Shown: positions 23,210-31,382 of the stretch, one piece after another
How the letters are laid out: each line of letters begins with the position of its first letter
Numbering within the stretch: position 1 is the stretch's first letter
Assembly: GCF_009720385.1 (NCBI RefSeq)
Contig: NZ_ML769308.1
Coordinates: 154,256-218,255, forward strand
Direction of reading: 5' to 3'
From: Catellatospora vulcania
GTDB lineage: Bacteria; Actinomycetota; Actinomycetes; Mycobacteriales; Micromonosporaceae
Length of the DNA stretch: 64,000 bases
Program-made: the position numbers and the translations under genes
The notes under the pieces: model-generated
The model's database searches: none
What the model was told of the DNA's origin: nothing
The model's input: only the letters and a program-made list of their open reading frames with translations

Positions 23210-24262
23210 CTAGAGGCGGGAGGTGGCGCTGACGGTGAAGCCGGTGTTCACGGCGGCGCCGGCGTTGGTGTAGCAGCTGACGTCGCGTACGTACAGGTCG
23301 GCGCCCGCGATCGTCCACGGGAAGTTCAGGCCGCAGAAGTTCGAGTTCGAGCCGGACGCGGTGACCTGCACGGTCAGCGGCGCGAAGCCGATCTGCCGGA
23401 AGGTGACCAGGGACAGGCCGGGGCCTGCCGCGATGAGGGTGTTCGCGCTGTAGCCGAGCACCGAGTTGAAGTTGGTGAACGCGGGGCCGACCGGTGGCGC
23501 GTTCCAGAGGTAGCCGAAGTACTGCGGCGGGAAGCCCGCGCCGTAGAGCGACGCCTTCTGCTGGTACGTCACCGTGAAGCGGCTGTTGACCAGCGCGCCC
23601 GCCGAGTTGAAGCAGAACACGATGACCTCTTGCTGGGGGGCTGTCGAGGTCCAGTTGCGGATCTTGCAGCGGGTGCCGACGGTGGCGACGGCGGTCACCT
23701 GCGCGCTGCCGTCGACCGGCCCGCCGGAGCCGATGTTCGGGAACTTCACGCTCCACTGGCCCACGCCCAGCGGGGTGACCAGGTTGGCCGCGCCCGCCGC
23801 GTTGTACTGGCTGATGATCACGCCGGTGGGCTGGGTGTCCACGTAGCCGTAGGGCCCGGATGCGCCGGGGCCGGAGCTGGCGGAGAAGATGGCGCTGAAC
23901 CCGCTGTTGTCGGGCACCCCGCCCACCCGGTAGCAGCGGATGATCGCGATCTCGTTGGCGCCCGACGGGCCCCAGGCCTCCGCCTGGCACCAGCGTGGCC
24001 CGTTGCTGATCGCGGTGACGTGCACGACGCCCCCGGGGAACGCCTGGCCCGGGAACGTGACCTGGTAGCGGCCTACGGCCAGCGGCACGACCGTGGTGGC
24101 CGCCGGGTAGGTGCCCGCGGGCACCACCGCCGCGCCGTTCCACAGGACGAAGCCGAACCGGTTGGGCACCGCAGCCTGCGAGGGCGTGCCGGCGGCCAGG
24201 AGTGTGCCGAGCATGGCGACGATCCCCACCAGGGTGGAGAGCACGCGAGTCGGTCTTGGCAT
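23210..24262 (-). CDS. secreted protein with three Cys-pair beta repeats
   Basis: A 350-residue exported protein. The signal peptide ends near GTPSQAAVP. The mature part has three related units of roughly 100 residues, starting FGFVLWNG, YGYVDTQP and FGYLWNAP; each has a V-T-A-I/V/S motif and a pair of cysteines (RWCQAEAW...IIRCYR; TRCKIRNW...VFCFN; NFCGLNF...VSCYTN). Each ends with a NSGFSAIF/NSRFTVTY/NTGFTVSA segment. The ATG at 24262 follows GGAAAGG. I do not recognise the family; each unit is probably a disulfide-closed beta sandwich. Ends at a strong hairpin. Confidence 0.78.
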   Translation of the reverse strand: MPRPTRVLSTLVGIVAMLGTLLAAGTPSQAAVPNRFGFVLWNGAAVVPAGTYPAATTVVPLAVGRYQVTFPGQAFPGGVVHVTAISNGPRWCQAEAWGPSGANEIAIIRCYRVGGVPDNSGFSAIFSASSGPGASGPYGYVDTQPTGVIISQYNAAGAANLVTPLGVGQWSVKFPNIGSGGPVDGSAQVTAVATVGTRCKIRNWTSTAPQQEVIVFCFNSAGALVNSRFTVTYQQKASLYGAGFPPQYFGYLWNAPPVGPAFTNFNSVLGYSANTLIAAGPGLSLVTFRQIGFAPLTVQVTASGSNSNFCGLNFPWTIAGADLYVRDVSCYTNAGAAVNTGFTVSATSRL

Positions 24263-24368
24263 GTCCGATACCTTTCCGTGACGGGACGGTAACTCGATAC
24301 ATGCAAACATGTGGATCTAACGATCTCAATGAATGTGTCGGAACTTGACTGGCGAAAGAATCCGGCGG

Positions 24369-25292
24369 CTACAGGTCGTCCGCGCGGTACTGCTCGACAA
24401 CCTGGTAGCCCAGGGAGTCGTAGAGGCGGACGGCGACCGTGTTGTGGCCGAAGACGTTGAGCCCGAGCTGGGCGTCACCGGCCGCCGCGGTCGCCTGCTC
24501 GCCGATCAGCATCGCCGCACGGCCGTATCCGCGGCCCCGGTGTGCCGGGTCCACGTCGACGCCGAACACGAAGCTCATCCCGGGCAGGAAGGCGTGGCGC
24601 AGCCAGATCGTGCCCACGACCTCGTCCCCGGCGGTCACGCACCAGAAGCCGTGCCCGGCGGTGCGCAGGCCCTCCGGGAGCAGCTCGTCGTGCTCGACGA
24701 CGGACACGGCCAGCGCGTCGGCGGCCGAGCGGCTGCCCGAGGCGGTCATCTCGTCGGCGTAGGCCTGGATCGCGTGCTCCCGCCAGGGCCCGAAGTCGGC
24801 CGGGGTCATCGGCCGTCCGGCGACACCGTCCGGCAGGGACACCCCGGCGGTCACCGTCTTGACCATCTGCTGCGCCCGCAGGGGGTACCCGCCGAAGATC
24901 GCGTCCGTGGCGGGGTCACCCGGCAGCACCACCACGGCCAGGCGGGTGCCCCCGTCGGCCAGGGCGCGTTCGCGGGCCCACGCCACCAGCGCGCGGCCCA
25001 GCCCCCGGCCGCGCTGCTCCGGCGCGAGCCACAGGTCATGCAGGCTGCGCTGCTCCGGCCGGCGCGGCCGTGATCCGGCGAGGGCCAGGAAACCCGCCGG
25101 CGCGCCGCCGACCTCGACCGTGTACACCCGGCTGCCCGGGTCGTCGCGCTGGTTGCCGACGTTGCGCTCGATCTCCCGGGTGACCGCCGCCGGGGCGGTG
25201 TAGCAGCGGGCGTACCGCTTCCGCAGCCGCTCCACCCAGTCGGCCCGCCACTGCTCGGTCTCCGGCGCTGTCGCCTCGCGTACGTCGAACAT
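24369..25292 (-). CDS. tandem-domain GNAT N-acetyltransferase
   Basis: A 307-residue protein with two GNAT folds. The first has the acetyl-CoA loop LAPEQRGRGLGRALVAWA (residues 90-107), the second VDPAHRGRGYGRAAMLIGE near residue 255 followed by LNVFGHNTVAVRLYDSLGY. Both pyrophosphate loops look intact, unlike many tandem GNATs in which one half is degenerate. The target is unknown. The ATG lies 6 nt after TAGGGT (25299-25304, minus strand), with no ribosome site, so the mRNA is probably leaderless. Confidence 0.88.
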   Translation of the reverse strand: MFDVREATAPETEQWRADWVERLRKRYARCYTAPAAVTREIERNVGNQRDDPGSRVYTVEVGGAPAGFLALAGSRPRRPEQRSLHDLWLAPEQRGRGLGRALVAWARERALADGGTRLAVVVLPGDPATDAIFGGYPLRAQQMVKTVTAGVSLPDGVAGRPMTPADFGPWREHAIQAYADEMTASGSRSAADALAVSVVEHDELLPEGLRTAGHGFWCVTAGDEVVGTIWLRHAFLPGMSFVFGVDVDPAHRGRGYGRAAMLIGEQATAAAGDAQLGLNVFGHNTVAVRLYDSLGYQVVEQYRADDL

Positions 25293-25417
25293 GCCGCGAC
25301 CCTACGAGGCGGCCCGCACCCGGTCCATCCGTTTCGCCCGGAACCGCCGACGCCGGTCAGCCGTTGACCACCGTGGTGCCGGCGATCATGGCGGGCGACG
25401 GCGGAAGGCAGGCGACG

Positions 25418-26083
25418 ATGACGACCATCGGGTTCATCGGCAGCGGGAACATCGGCGGCACCGTGGCCCGGCTGGCCGTGGCCGCCGGGTACGACGTGGT
25501 GCTGAGCAATTCGCGGGGCCCCGAGACCCTGGCCGACCTCGCCGCGGAGCTGGGGCCGCGAGCCCGCGCGGGCACCGTCGCCGAGGCCGCCGCGGCGGGT
25601 GACCTGGTGCTGGTCAGCGTGCCGCTGCATGCCTACGACAGCGTTCCGCCCGCGCCGCTGACCGGCAAGACCGTGATGGACACCAACAACTACTACCCGG
25701 AGCGCGACGGGCAGATCGAGGTCCTCGACGACGGCAGCGCCACCAGCAGCGAGCTGCTGCAACGCCACCTGGCCGGGGCGCACGTGGTGAAGGTGTTCAA
25801 CAACATCTACTTCAAGCATCTGGGCGCGCTGGCCCGTCCCGGGGGCGCGGCGGACCGCACCGCGCTGCCCGTCGCCTCCGACGAGCCCGCCGCGAAGGCC
25901 GCCGTGACGGCGTTCCTCGACGCGATCGGCTACGACGCCGTCGACGCGGGCCCACTGGGCGCGGGGGGCCGCAAGTACCAGCCGGGTACCCCGGCCTACG
26001 GCGCCCCCTACGGACCCTTCAGCGACGACGACGGCACCCCCGCCCCCGCCGCCACGGTCCGCGCCGCCCTCGAAACCGCCTGA
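25418..26083 (+). CDS. NADPH-dependent F420 reductase-like dinucleotide-binding protein
   Basis: A 221-residue Rossmann protein. It starts MTTIGFIGSGNIGGTVARLA, followed by VVLSNSRGPETL in the NADP-binding region, then VMDTNNYYPERDG and VKVFNNIYFKHL. This matches the F420-dependent NADP reductase/oxidoreductase coenzyme F420-binding group. It may transfer hydride between NADPH and F420 or an unknown partner. GGAAGG lies upstream of the chosen ATG; the earlier in-frame ATGs would add residues without homologous character. Confidence 0.85.
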   Translation: MTTIGFIGSGNIGGTVARLAVAAGYDVVLSNSRGPETLADLAAELGPRARAGTVAEAAAAGDLVLVSVPLHAYDSVPPAPLTGKTVMDTNNYYPERDGQIEVLDDGSATSSELLQRHLAGAHVVKVFNNIYFKHLGALARPGGAADRTALPVASDEPAAKAAVTAFLDAIGYDAVDAGPLGAGGRKYQPGTPAYGAPYGPFSDDDGTPAPAATVRAALETA

Positions 26084-26084
26084 C

Positions 26085-26135
26085 GAAGGAAGGGCGCCTT
26101 GTTGACGCCATGCGTGTAGAAGACGCCCTTCCTGA
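26085..26135. repeat. intergenic inverted repeat family A, copy A2 (degenerate)
   Basis: GGAAGGGCG (26088-26096) pairs with CGCCCTTCC (26124-26132) around a longer, partly decayed centre. It starts right after the reductase stop and shares the GACGAAGGAAGGGC edge with the other A copies. Confidence 0.7.
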
Positions 26136-26203
26136 CGTGCCACCGGTGCGTGCCTGCGGAAAAGGCAGTGCGGTGGGGACGGGCCGGTGGCAGGATCGGC
26201 CGC

Positions 26204-26428
26204 GTGCCGGCCCCCCATGGATTCGACTACGTCGTACGCGCCGACTCGACCGTCGCCGTGTCGCACCACCGTGCCGTGGTGACCCTGCTGCGCGGCGAGC
26301 GCGCCAAGCGCTTCCTGGACGAGGTGCAGGCCGGGGACCCACAGCAGGTGATGGCCCGCTGGACCGGCAACTACCGGCACGGCAACGAGCGCACCGCCCG
26401 CAACCACCCACGCAACTCGGGCCGCTGA
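26204..26428 (+). CDS. small conserved basic protein (hypothetical)
   Basis: A 74-residue protein from a GTG start (PAPHGFDYVVRADSTVAVSH). It contains HRAVVTLLRGERAKRFLDEV and ends MARWTGNYRHGNERTARNHP. I recall similar short actinobacterial proteins ending GNYKRGNERTA, but no function is known to me. The GTG lies 7 nt after CAGGAT and has no ribosome site, so it may be leaderless. Coding bias is clear. Confidence 0.7.
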   Translation: MPAPHGFDYVVRADSTVAVSHHRAVVTLLRGERAKRFLDEVQAGDPQQVMARWTGNYRHGNERTARNHPRNSGR

Positions 26429-26430
26429 GC

Positions 26431-26517
26431 GCGCAGCCCGCCGCGCAACGGCAGCGCAGCCCGCCGCGCAACGGCAGTGCAGCGCCGCGCAACGGCCGCA
26501 CAGCTCGCCGCGCAACG
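26431..26517. repeat. short tandem repeat, four 20-23 bp units
   Basis: Four units of 20, 23, 21 and 23 bp, each ending in the core CCGCGCAACG and starting with GCAGC-like sequence. It fills the gap between the 74-aa gene and the convergent EmrB-type transporter. No function is apparent; copy number may vary by slippage. Confidence 0.75.
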
Positions 26518-26588
26518 GGCGGCCTGAGCGCGATGATCTCAGCACGCAACACGGCCGGCCGGCCGGGCAAGCCGTGGCGTCGAACGGC

Positions 26589-28277
26589 TCAGCCCTGCAC
26601 GGCCACGCTCTGCTCCTCGCTGTCCGCGACGGCCGTGACGGTCGCGTCGGCCGGTCGCGATTCGGCAGCGGCGGCGGCGGACGCCTTGCGCCGCCTGACC
26701 AGCAGTACGGACAGGGCCGCGACCCCCAGCACGATCAGGGGCAGGACCATGGTCGACTTCATCGCCGCGGTGAAGCCCTCGTGGAAGGTCGTCAACGCGA
26801 GCTGCGCGATCTCCGGCGGTGCGCCCGCGGGCAGGTGCGCTCCGCTCTGACCCGCGCCGACCTCCATACCGTGTGATCCGGCCTCGTCGAACGCGGCGAC
26901 GAACCGGTCGCGAACGGGCTCGGGAAGCGCGGCGGCGTTGGTCCGGGCCTGCGCGGCAAGGTCGACCGCGAGCCGGGCCTGCAGCAGCGCGCCCACCGCG
27001 GCCGCGCCGATCACCGCACCGAGCTGGCGGGTGGTGTTGAAGACGCCGGAGGCGGCGCCGGCGAAGCGCGGCTCGATGTCGCGCATCGCGATCGTCTGCA
27101 GTGGCGCGAACACGCCGCCGAGGCCGAGGCCCGCGACGAGCAGGCCGGGCAGCAGGTCGCCGCGATCCGAGCCGGCCTGCGCGGCCAGCACGACCCACGT
27201 GAGGCCGGCCGTCCACAGGGTCATGCCGGCCAGCAGCACGTACTTGCCCTGGCGGTCGGCGAGGCGGCCCGCGACGGGCGCGACGAACATGGAGATCAGC
27301 GACATGGGCGCGGTGGTGAGCCCGGCCTGCAGCGCGGTGAGGCCGAGGACCGACTGCAGGTAGATGGTCAGCGGCAGGAACAGCCCGAGCATGCCGAAGG
27401 AGACCGCCGCGACCACGCCGTTCATCACGGAGAAGTTGCGGTCGGCGAACAGCCGCAACGGGATCAGCGGCTCGGAGTCGCGCCGGACGTGCGACAGCCA
27501 GACGAACCCGGCCAGGATCAGCAGCCCGGCCGCGATGACCATCGGGACGGTGACCGGGCCCCACACCCGTCCCCAGTCGTGCGACTCGCCCTCGATGAGG
27601 CCGTAGCAGATCAGGAACAGGCCTGCGGTGACCAGTGCGGTGCCGGGCAGGTCGAGCCGGTGGCGGCGGTTGAAGCGCAGGTCGGGCATGATGACCGCGG
27701 CCATGGTGAGGGCGATCACGCCGACGGGCACGTTGACGAAGAAGATCCAGCGCCAGCCCCACTCGGAGACCAGCCAGCCGCCCAGCGTCGGTCCGGCGAC
27801 CGTGGCCAGGCCGGCCACGCCGCCCCAGACGCCGAAGGCCGCGCCGCGCCGCTCGGCGGGGAAGATGGTGGTGATGACGGCGAGCGTCTGCGGGGTGAGC
27901 AGCGCCCCGCCGAGGCCCTGCGCGATGCGGAACACGACGAGCTGGGCCGGGTCCTGGGCCAGTCCGCAGGCGATCGAGGCGACGGTGAACAGGGCGAGGC
28001 CGATCATGAACAGCCGCTTGGGGCCGTGGATGTCGCCGAGCCGTCCCGCGGTGATCAGCAGGACGGCGTACACCAGGATGTAGGCGTTGAGGATCCACAG
28101 GATCTGGTTCAGCGTCGCGCCGAGGTCGTCGATGAGGTTCGGGATCGCGATGTTCACGATCGTGGTGTCCAGCAGGATCATGAAGAAGCCCAGGCACAGC
28201 ACGGACAGGATGAGCCAGGGGTTGCGTTGCGGCGCCGGCGCCGCCGGTGCGGTGTCGGCCGTACGCTGAGTGATCAT
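26589..28277 (-). CDS. DHA2-family (EmrB/QacA) MFS multidrug transporter
   Basis: A 562-residue protein with about 14 membrane segments. The N-terminal helix carries the DHA2 pattern LGFFMILLDTTIVNIAIPNL, the loop after it has GRLGDIHGPKRLF, and motif C appears as VAGPTLGGWLVSEWGWRW. Such transporters export drugs or hydrophobic compounds using the proton gradient. About residues 435-490 form a polar extracellular loop before the last helix pair. A GGAGACC site precedes the ATG. It lies downstream of the MMPL gene on the same strand with a 119-nt gap, so the two may share control by the MarR gene. Confidence 0.92.
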   Translation of the reverse strand: MITQRTADTAPAAPAPQRNPWLILSVLCLGFFMILLDTTIVNIAIPNLIDDLGATLNQILWILNAYILVYAVLLITAGRLGDIHGPKRLFMIGLALFTVASIACGLAQDPAQLVVFRIAQGLGGALLTPQTLAVITTIFPAERRGAAFGVWGGVAGLATVAGPTLGGWLVSEWGWRWIFFVNVPVGVIALTMAAVIMPDLRFNRRHRLDLPGTALVTAGLFLICYGLIEGESHDWGRVWGPVTVPMVIAAGLLILAGFVWLSHVRRDSEPLIPLRLFADRNFSVMNGVVAAVSFGMLGLFLPLTIYLQSVLGLTALQAGLTTAPMSLISMFVAPVAGRLADRQGKYVLLAGMTLWTAGLTWVVLAAQAGSDRGDLLPGLLVAGLGLGGVFAPLQTIAMRDIEPRFAGAASGVFNTTRQLGAVIGAAAVGALLQARLAVDLAAQARTNAAALPEPVRDRFVAAFDEAGSHGMEVGAGQSGAHLPAGAPPEIAQLALTTFHEGFTAAMKSTMVLPLIVLGVAALSVLLVRRRKASAAAAAESRPADATVTAVADSEEQSVAVQG

Positions 28278-28396
28278 GGCGGGTCTCCTGTCTGCGTCCG
28301 AGCGGGTGGAGCATAGTCCTCAAACGATGAATTCCGGTGTACCGCCGGTCCGTCCGTGGTGCCGTCGCGGGCGCGACCGCCCGCGACGGCAGATCG

Positions 28397-30526
28397 TCAC
28401 GGGTGCGCGGCGTTCACGGGAGTGCGGGTCTCGAGCAGGTCCGCCGGGTGGCCGTCACGGGGCGGGTTGACCGCCGCGGGACGGGTCCCGGGCCGGGACG
28501 GCCACCAGAACCGCTCCCCGAGCAGCATCGCCACGGCGGGCACCACGAGCGTGCGTACCAGCAGCGTGTCGAGCAGCACGCCCACCCCGACGATGATGCC
28601 GAGCTGCGTGAGCACGATGACGGGCAGCACGCCCAGCACCGTGAACACGGCCGCCAGCAGTACGCCCGCGGACGTGATCACCCCGCCGGTGGCGGTGAGC
28701 GCCCGCAGCATCCCGGTGCGGGTGTCGCCGTGTGCCGCGGTCTCCTCGCGCGCCCGGCTGACCAGGAAGATGTTGTAGTCGACTCCGAGCGCGACCAGGA
28801 ACAGGAACGCCAGCAGCGGCACGTTCGAGGCCAGCGCCGGGATGTCCAGCGCGGCGAAGACCAGGCTGGCCGCGCCGAGGCTGGCCGCGAAGCTGATCAC
28901 CACGGTGAGCAGCAGGAGCAGCGGCCCGATCAGCGAGCGCAGCAGGACGATCAGGACGATGAGCACCACGGCCAGCACGAGCGGAGCGACGACGGCGTTG
29001 TCGCGGGCGTTGGCGTCGCGCTGGTCGAGGTCGGCGGCGGGCTGCCCGCCGACGGCGGCGTCCACCGTGGCCAGCGCGTCGCGCAGCGCCGTGACAGCGC
29101 GGTCCGCGCCCGCGGTGCCGGACTCGTCGGTCAGCTGGACCGCGAGCAGGGCGAGCGTGCCGTCCGTGGACGTCTCCGGCCGCCCGACCGCGGACACTCC
29201 CGCGGTCCGCTGGGCTGTGGTGACGGCCTGCTCGGCCGCCGCGGCCGGGACGATCACCCGGACCGGCTGCGCGGATCCGGCGGGGAAGTGCCGGGCCAGG
29301 GCCTGCTGGGCCTGCACCGACTCCACCTCGGTGCGGAACTGCTCGGTCTGCGACAGGCCGATCGTCGTGGTGAGCAGGCCGGTGCTCAGCGCGGCGAGGG
29401 CGACACCCGCGGCGACCAGCACCCCGACGGGGCGGCGGCCGACCAGCCGGGCGATACGGGCCCACAAACCGGATGCGCCGGGGTCCGCGCTGCCGACCGC
29501 GGGCACCAGCGGCCAGAACGCGCCGCGCGGCAGGAAGGCCAGCGCCGCGGGCAGCACCACGAGTCCGAACAGCAGCGCCACGCCGACACCTGCCGCGGCG
29601 GCGATGCCGAGGGTGCGGTTGCTGGTGAGCACCGCGGTGGTCAGCGTGAGCAGGGCGAGGATCACGGTGCCGGCGCTGCCGATGACGGCCGGTCCGGCTG
29701 CGCGTACGGCGGTGGCCAGCGCCGCCCGGCGGTCCGGCGTGCGGCGCAGCTCCTCGCGGTAGCGGGAGATGAGCAGCAGGGCGTAGTCGGTGCCCGCGCC
29801 GAAGACGAGCACGGAGACGATGCCGCCGATGGAGGCGTCGGTGGGTTCGGCGATCAGGCGGCCGATCCACGGCAGCAGCTGCGCGGTGACCTGGTCGCCG
29901 AGCCCGATGACGGCCAGCGGCACGATCCACAGGAACGGGCTGCGGTACGTGATCAGCAGCAGCACCGCGACGACGATCGCGGTGGCGATCAGCAGGGTGA
30001 CGTCTGCCCCCGCGAACGCGGCCGAGATGTCGCGGGCGAACGCCGCCCCTCCGGTGACCTGGGCGGTGAGTCCGTCGGGCAGCGCCGTGGCGTCCCCGCG
30101 CAGCACCTCGCGGATCCGGTCGACGGTGGCGTTGCGGGTTTCGTCGTCGAGATCCGCGGCGAGCGGGACGACGAGCAGCGCGGCCCGGCCGTCGTCGGCG
30201 ACGCGGACCGGCGGCGGTGCGGTGACGTTCTCCTGCCGGGAGAGGGTTTCCCGAGCCGCGTCCAGCGTCTGCCGGTCGGCCGGGGTCAGGGTGGCCTCGG
30301 CGCGCTCGAAGACGACGATCGCGGAGTCGGCTCGGCCGCTGGGGAAGCGTGCCATCAACTCCGTCACCCGGGTGGACTGCTTGCCCTCGGGCAGGCCGTC
30401 GGTGGGGCCGGCCGCCGGCTGGGCCGGGCTGGCCAGGAACACCGCGGTGGACAGCGCCACGGTGGCCAGCAGGATGACTGCAGCACCGATCCGGCTGGTC
30501 AGCCAGGTGGCGAGACGCTCACCCAT
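28397..30526 (-). CDS. MMPL/RND-family transporter
   Basis: A 709-residue protein with the MmpL layout: helix 1 (residues 12-32), a large outer domain, five helices, a second outer domain (about residues 390-510) and five more helices. Family residues appear in VLVFGAGTDYALLLISRYREEL and LVALGVDYNIFLVSRAREE, both with the proton-relay Asp-Tyr pair. These proteins export lipids or siderophores, or confer drug tolerance. The ATG at 30526 has GGAGG 7 nt upstream; the open frame continues far upstream but without coding character. Divergent from the MarR gene. Confidence 0.93.
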   Translation of the reverse strand: MGERLATWLTSRIGAAVILLATVALSTAVFLASPAQPAAGPTDGLPEGKQSTRVTELMARFPSGRADSAIVVFERAEATLTPADRQTLDAARETLSRQENVTAPPPVRVADDGRAALLVVPLAADLDDETRNATVDRIREVLRGDATALPDGLTAQVTGGAAFARDISAAFAGADVTLLIATAIVVAVLLLITYRSPFLWIVPLAVIGLGDQVTAQLLPWIGRLIAEPTDASIGGIVSVLVFGAGTDYALLLISRYREELRRTPDRRAALATAVRAAGPAVIGSAGTVILALLTLTTAVLTSNRTLGIAAAAGVGVALLFGLVVLPAALAFLPRGAFWPLVPAVGSADPGASGLWARIARLVGRRPVGVLVAAGVALAALSTGLLTTTIGLSQTEQFRTEVESVQAQQALARHFPAGSAQPVRVIVPAAAAEQAVTTAQRTAGVSAVGRPETSTDGTLALLAVQLTDESGTAGADRAVTALRDALATVDAAVGGQPAADLDQRDANARDNAVVAPLVLAVVLIVLIVLLRSLIGPLLLLLTVVISFAASLGAASLVFAALDIPALASNVPLLAFLFLVALGVDYNIFLVSRAREETAAHGDTRTGMLRALTATGGVITSAGVLLAAVFTVLGVLPVIVLTQLGIIVGVGVLLDTLLVRTLVVPAVAMLLGERFWWPSRPGTRPAAVNPPRDGHPADLLETRTPVNAAHP

Positions 30527-30573
30527 GACAGGGTGCCTCCAGTTCGTCACGCGGACCGTATCGCCCGCAATAG

Positions 30574-30602
30574 TTCGATCATCGAATGGTTCGATCATCG
30601 AA
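30574..30602. promoter_or_regulatory. tandem MarR operator
   Basis: Two identical 13-bp palindrome-like sites, TTCGATCATCGAA at 30574-30586 and 30590-30602, 16 bp apart centre to centre. They lie between the MMPL exporter and the MarR gene (start 30620). Doubled sites about one and a half helical turns apart are typical of cooperative MarR autoregulation. Confidence 0.8.
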
Positions 30603-30619
30603 ATGATATAGTCGGCCGC

Positions 30620-31138
30620 ATGGCGGAGCAAGCTGGCCCCCCCGACCGGGTGGCCGCGCTGGACGAGGTGACCAAGGCGCTGCAGGCGAGCGCCGTCGAG
30701 AGCGACGTCTTCGTGGACGTCTTCGCCCGCGCGCACGGGCTGGGGCGCAGCGACCTGAACGCCATCATGTGGATCGCGACCGGGGCGCAGGCCGGCGCTC
30801 CGCTCACCGCGGGGGAGCTCGCCGCCCGGCTCGGCCTGGGCGCTCCGGCCACGACCTCGCTGATCGACCGGCTGGAGGCCGCCGGCCATCTCGAACGCAC
30901 CCGGGATCCCCGCGACCGCCGCCGGGTGACCCTGTCCGTGCAGGCCTCCGCGCTGCGCATGGCCCGCGACTTCTTCCAGCCCCTGGGTGAGCGGATGGCG
31001 CTGGCGGTCGGCGACCTGCCGACCGCCGACCTGCTGATCGCCGCCGAGGTCATCCGCCGGATGACGACCGCGGTTGTCGCCACCCGCGAGGCCGCCCGCC
31101 GGGATCGGAACTCCGCCGAGCGCACGCCGCAGCGCTGA
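30620..31138 (+). CDS. MarR-family transcriptional regulator
   Basis: A 172-residue winged-helix protein. The recognition region is TAGELAARLGLGAPATTSLIDRLEAAGHLER and the wing is RTRDPRDRRRVTLSV, both typical of MarR. MarR repressors usually release DNA on binding phenolic or hydrophobic ligands. The two upstream 13-bp sites suggest that it represses itself and the divergent MMPL exporter, and possibly the EmrB-type exporter beyond it. Confidence 0.92.
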   Translation: MAEQAGPPDRVAALDEVTKALQASAVESDVFVDVFARAHGLGRSDLNAIMWIATGAQAGAPLTAGELAARLGLGAPATTSLIDRLEAAGHLERTRDPRDRRRVTLSVQASALRMARDFFQPLGERMALAVGDLPTADLLIAAEVIRRMTTAVVATREAARRDRNSAERTPQR

Positions 31139-31190
31139 GCCGCGCGAACGGTGACCGGGTGACGTAGGGTCGGCCACGCTGAGCGATAAA

Positions 31191-31218
31191 TTGACATATT
31201 CAAGGTAATGCGTAATGT
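31191..31218 (+). promoter_or_regulatory. sigma-70-type promoter for the AA10 gene
   Basis: TTGACA (31191-31196), a 16-nt spacer and TAATGT (31213-31218), unusually consensus-like for this genome. Transcription would give a leader of about 160 nt. Within it CGCGGAAG (31251-31258) and CTTCCGCG (31268-31275) form a perfect 8-bp hairpin, which may stabilise the leader or respond to a signal. I do not see a known riboswitch. Confidence 0.6.
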
Positions 31219-31382
31219 CTGACTCGACCGCTACGGGAGCCACGTAGCAGCGCGGAAGTGGGGCAGCCTTCCGCGGCTGAAGTCGAAGTCCGACCATGCG
31301 TGCGTTCGCGTGCGGTGCGACGGCCCGGGCTCCCTCGCCCATCCGCCCACGCGTGCATGGCACTCCGTATGAAGGAGTTCCC

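Noticed and set aside
26431-26517. CRISPR-like array
   Set aside because: The units are tandem without unique spacers and no cas genes are present.
28337-30619. Long plus-strand frame leading into marR (933 codons)
   Set aside because: Its composition is His/Arg/Gln-rich antisense of the MMPL gene; the regulator itself starts at 30620.
31219-31382. Riboswitch in the AA10 leader
   Set aside because: The leader has one small hairpin but none of the conserved cores I know for ydaO, cobalamin, TPP or SAM riboswitches.
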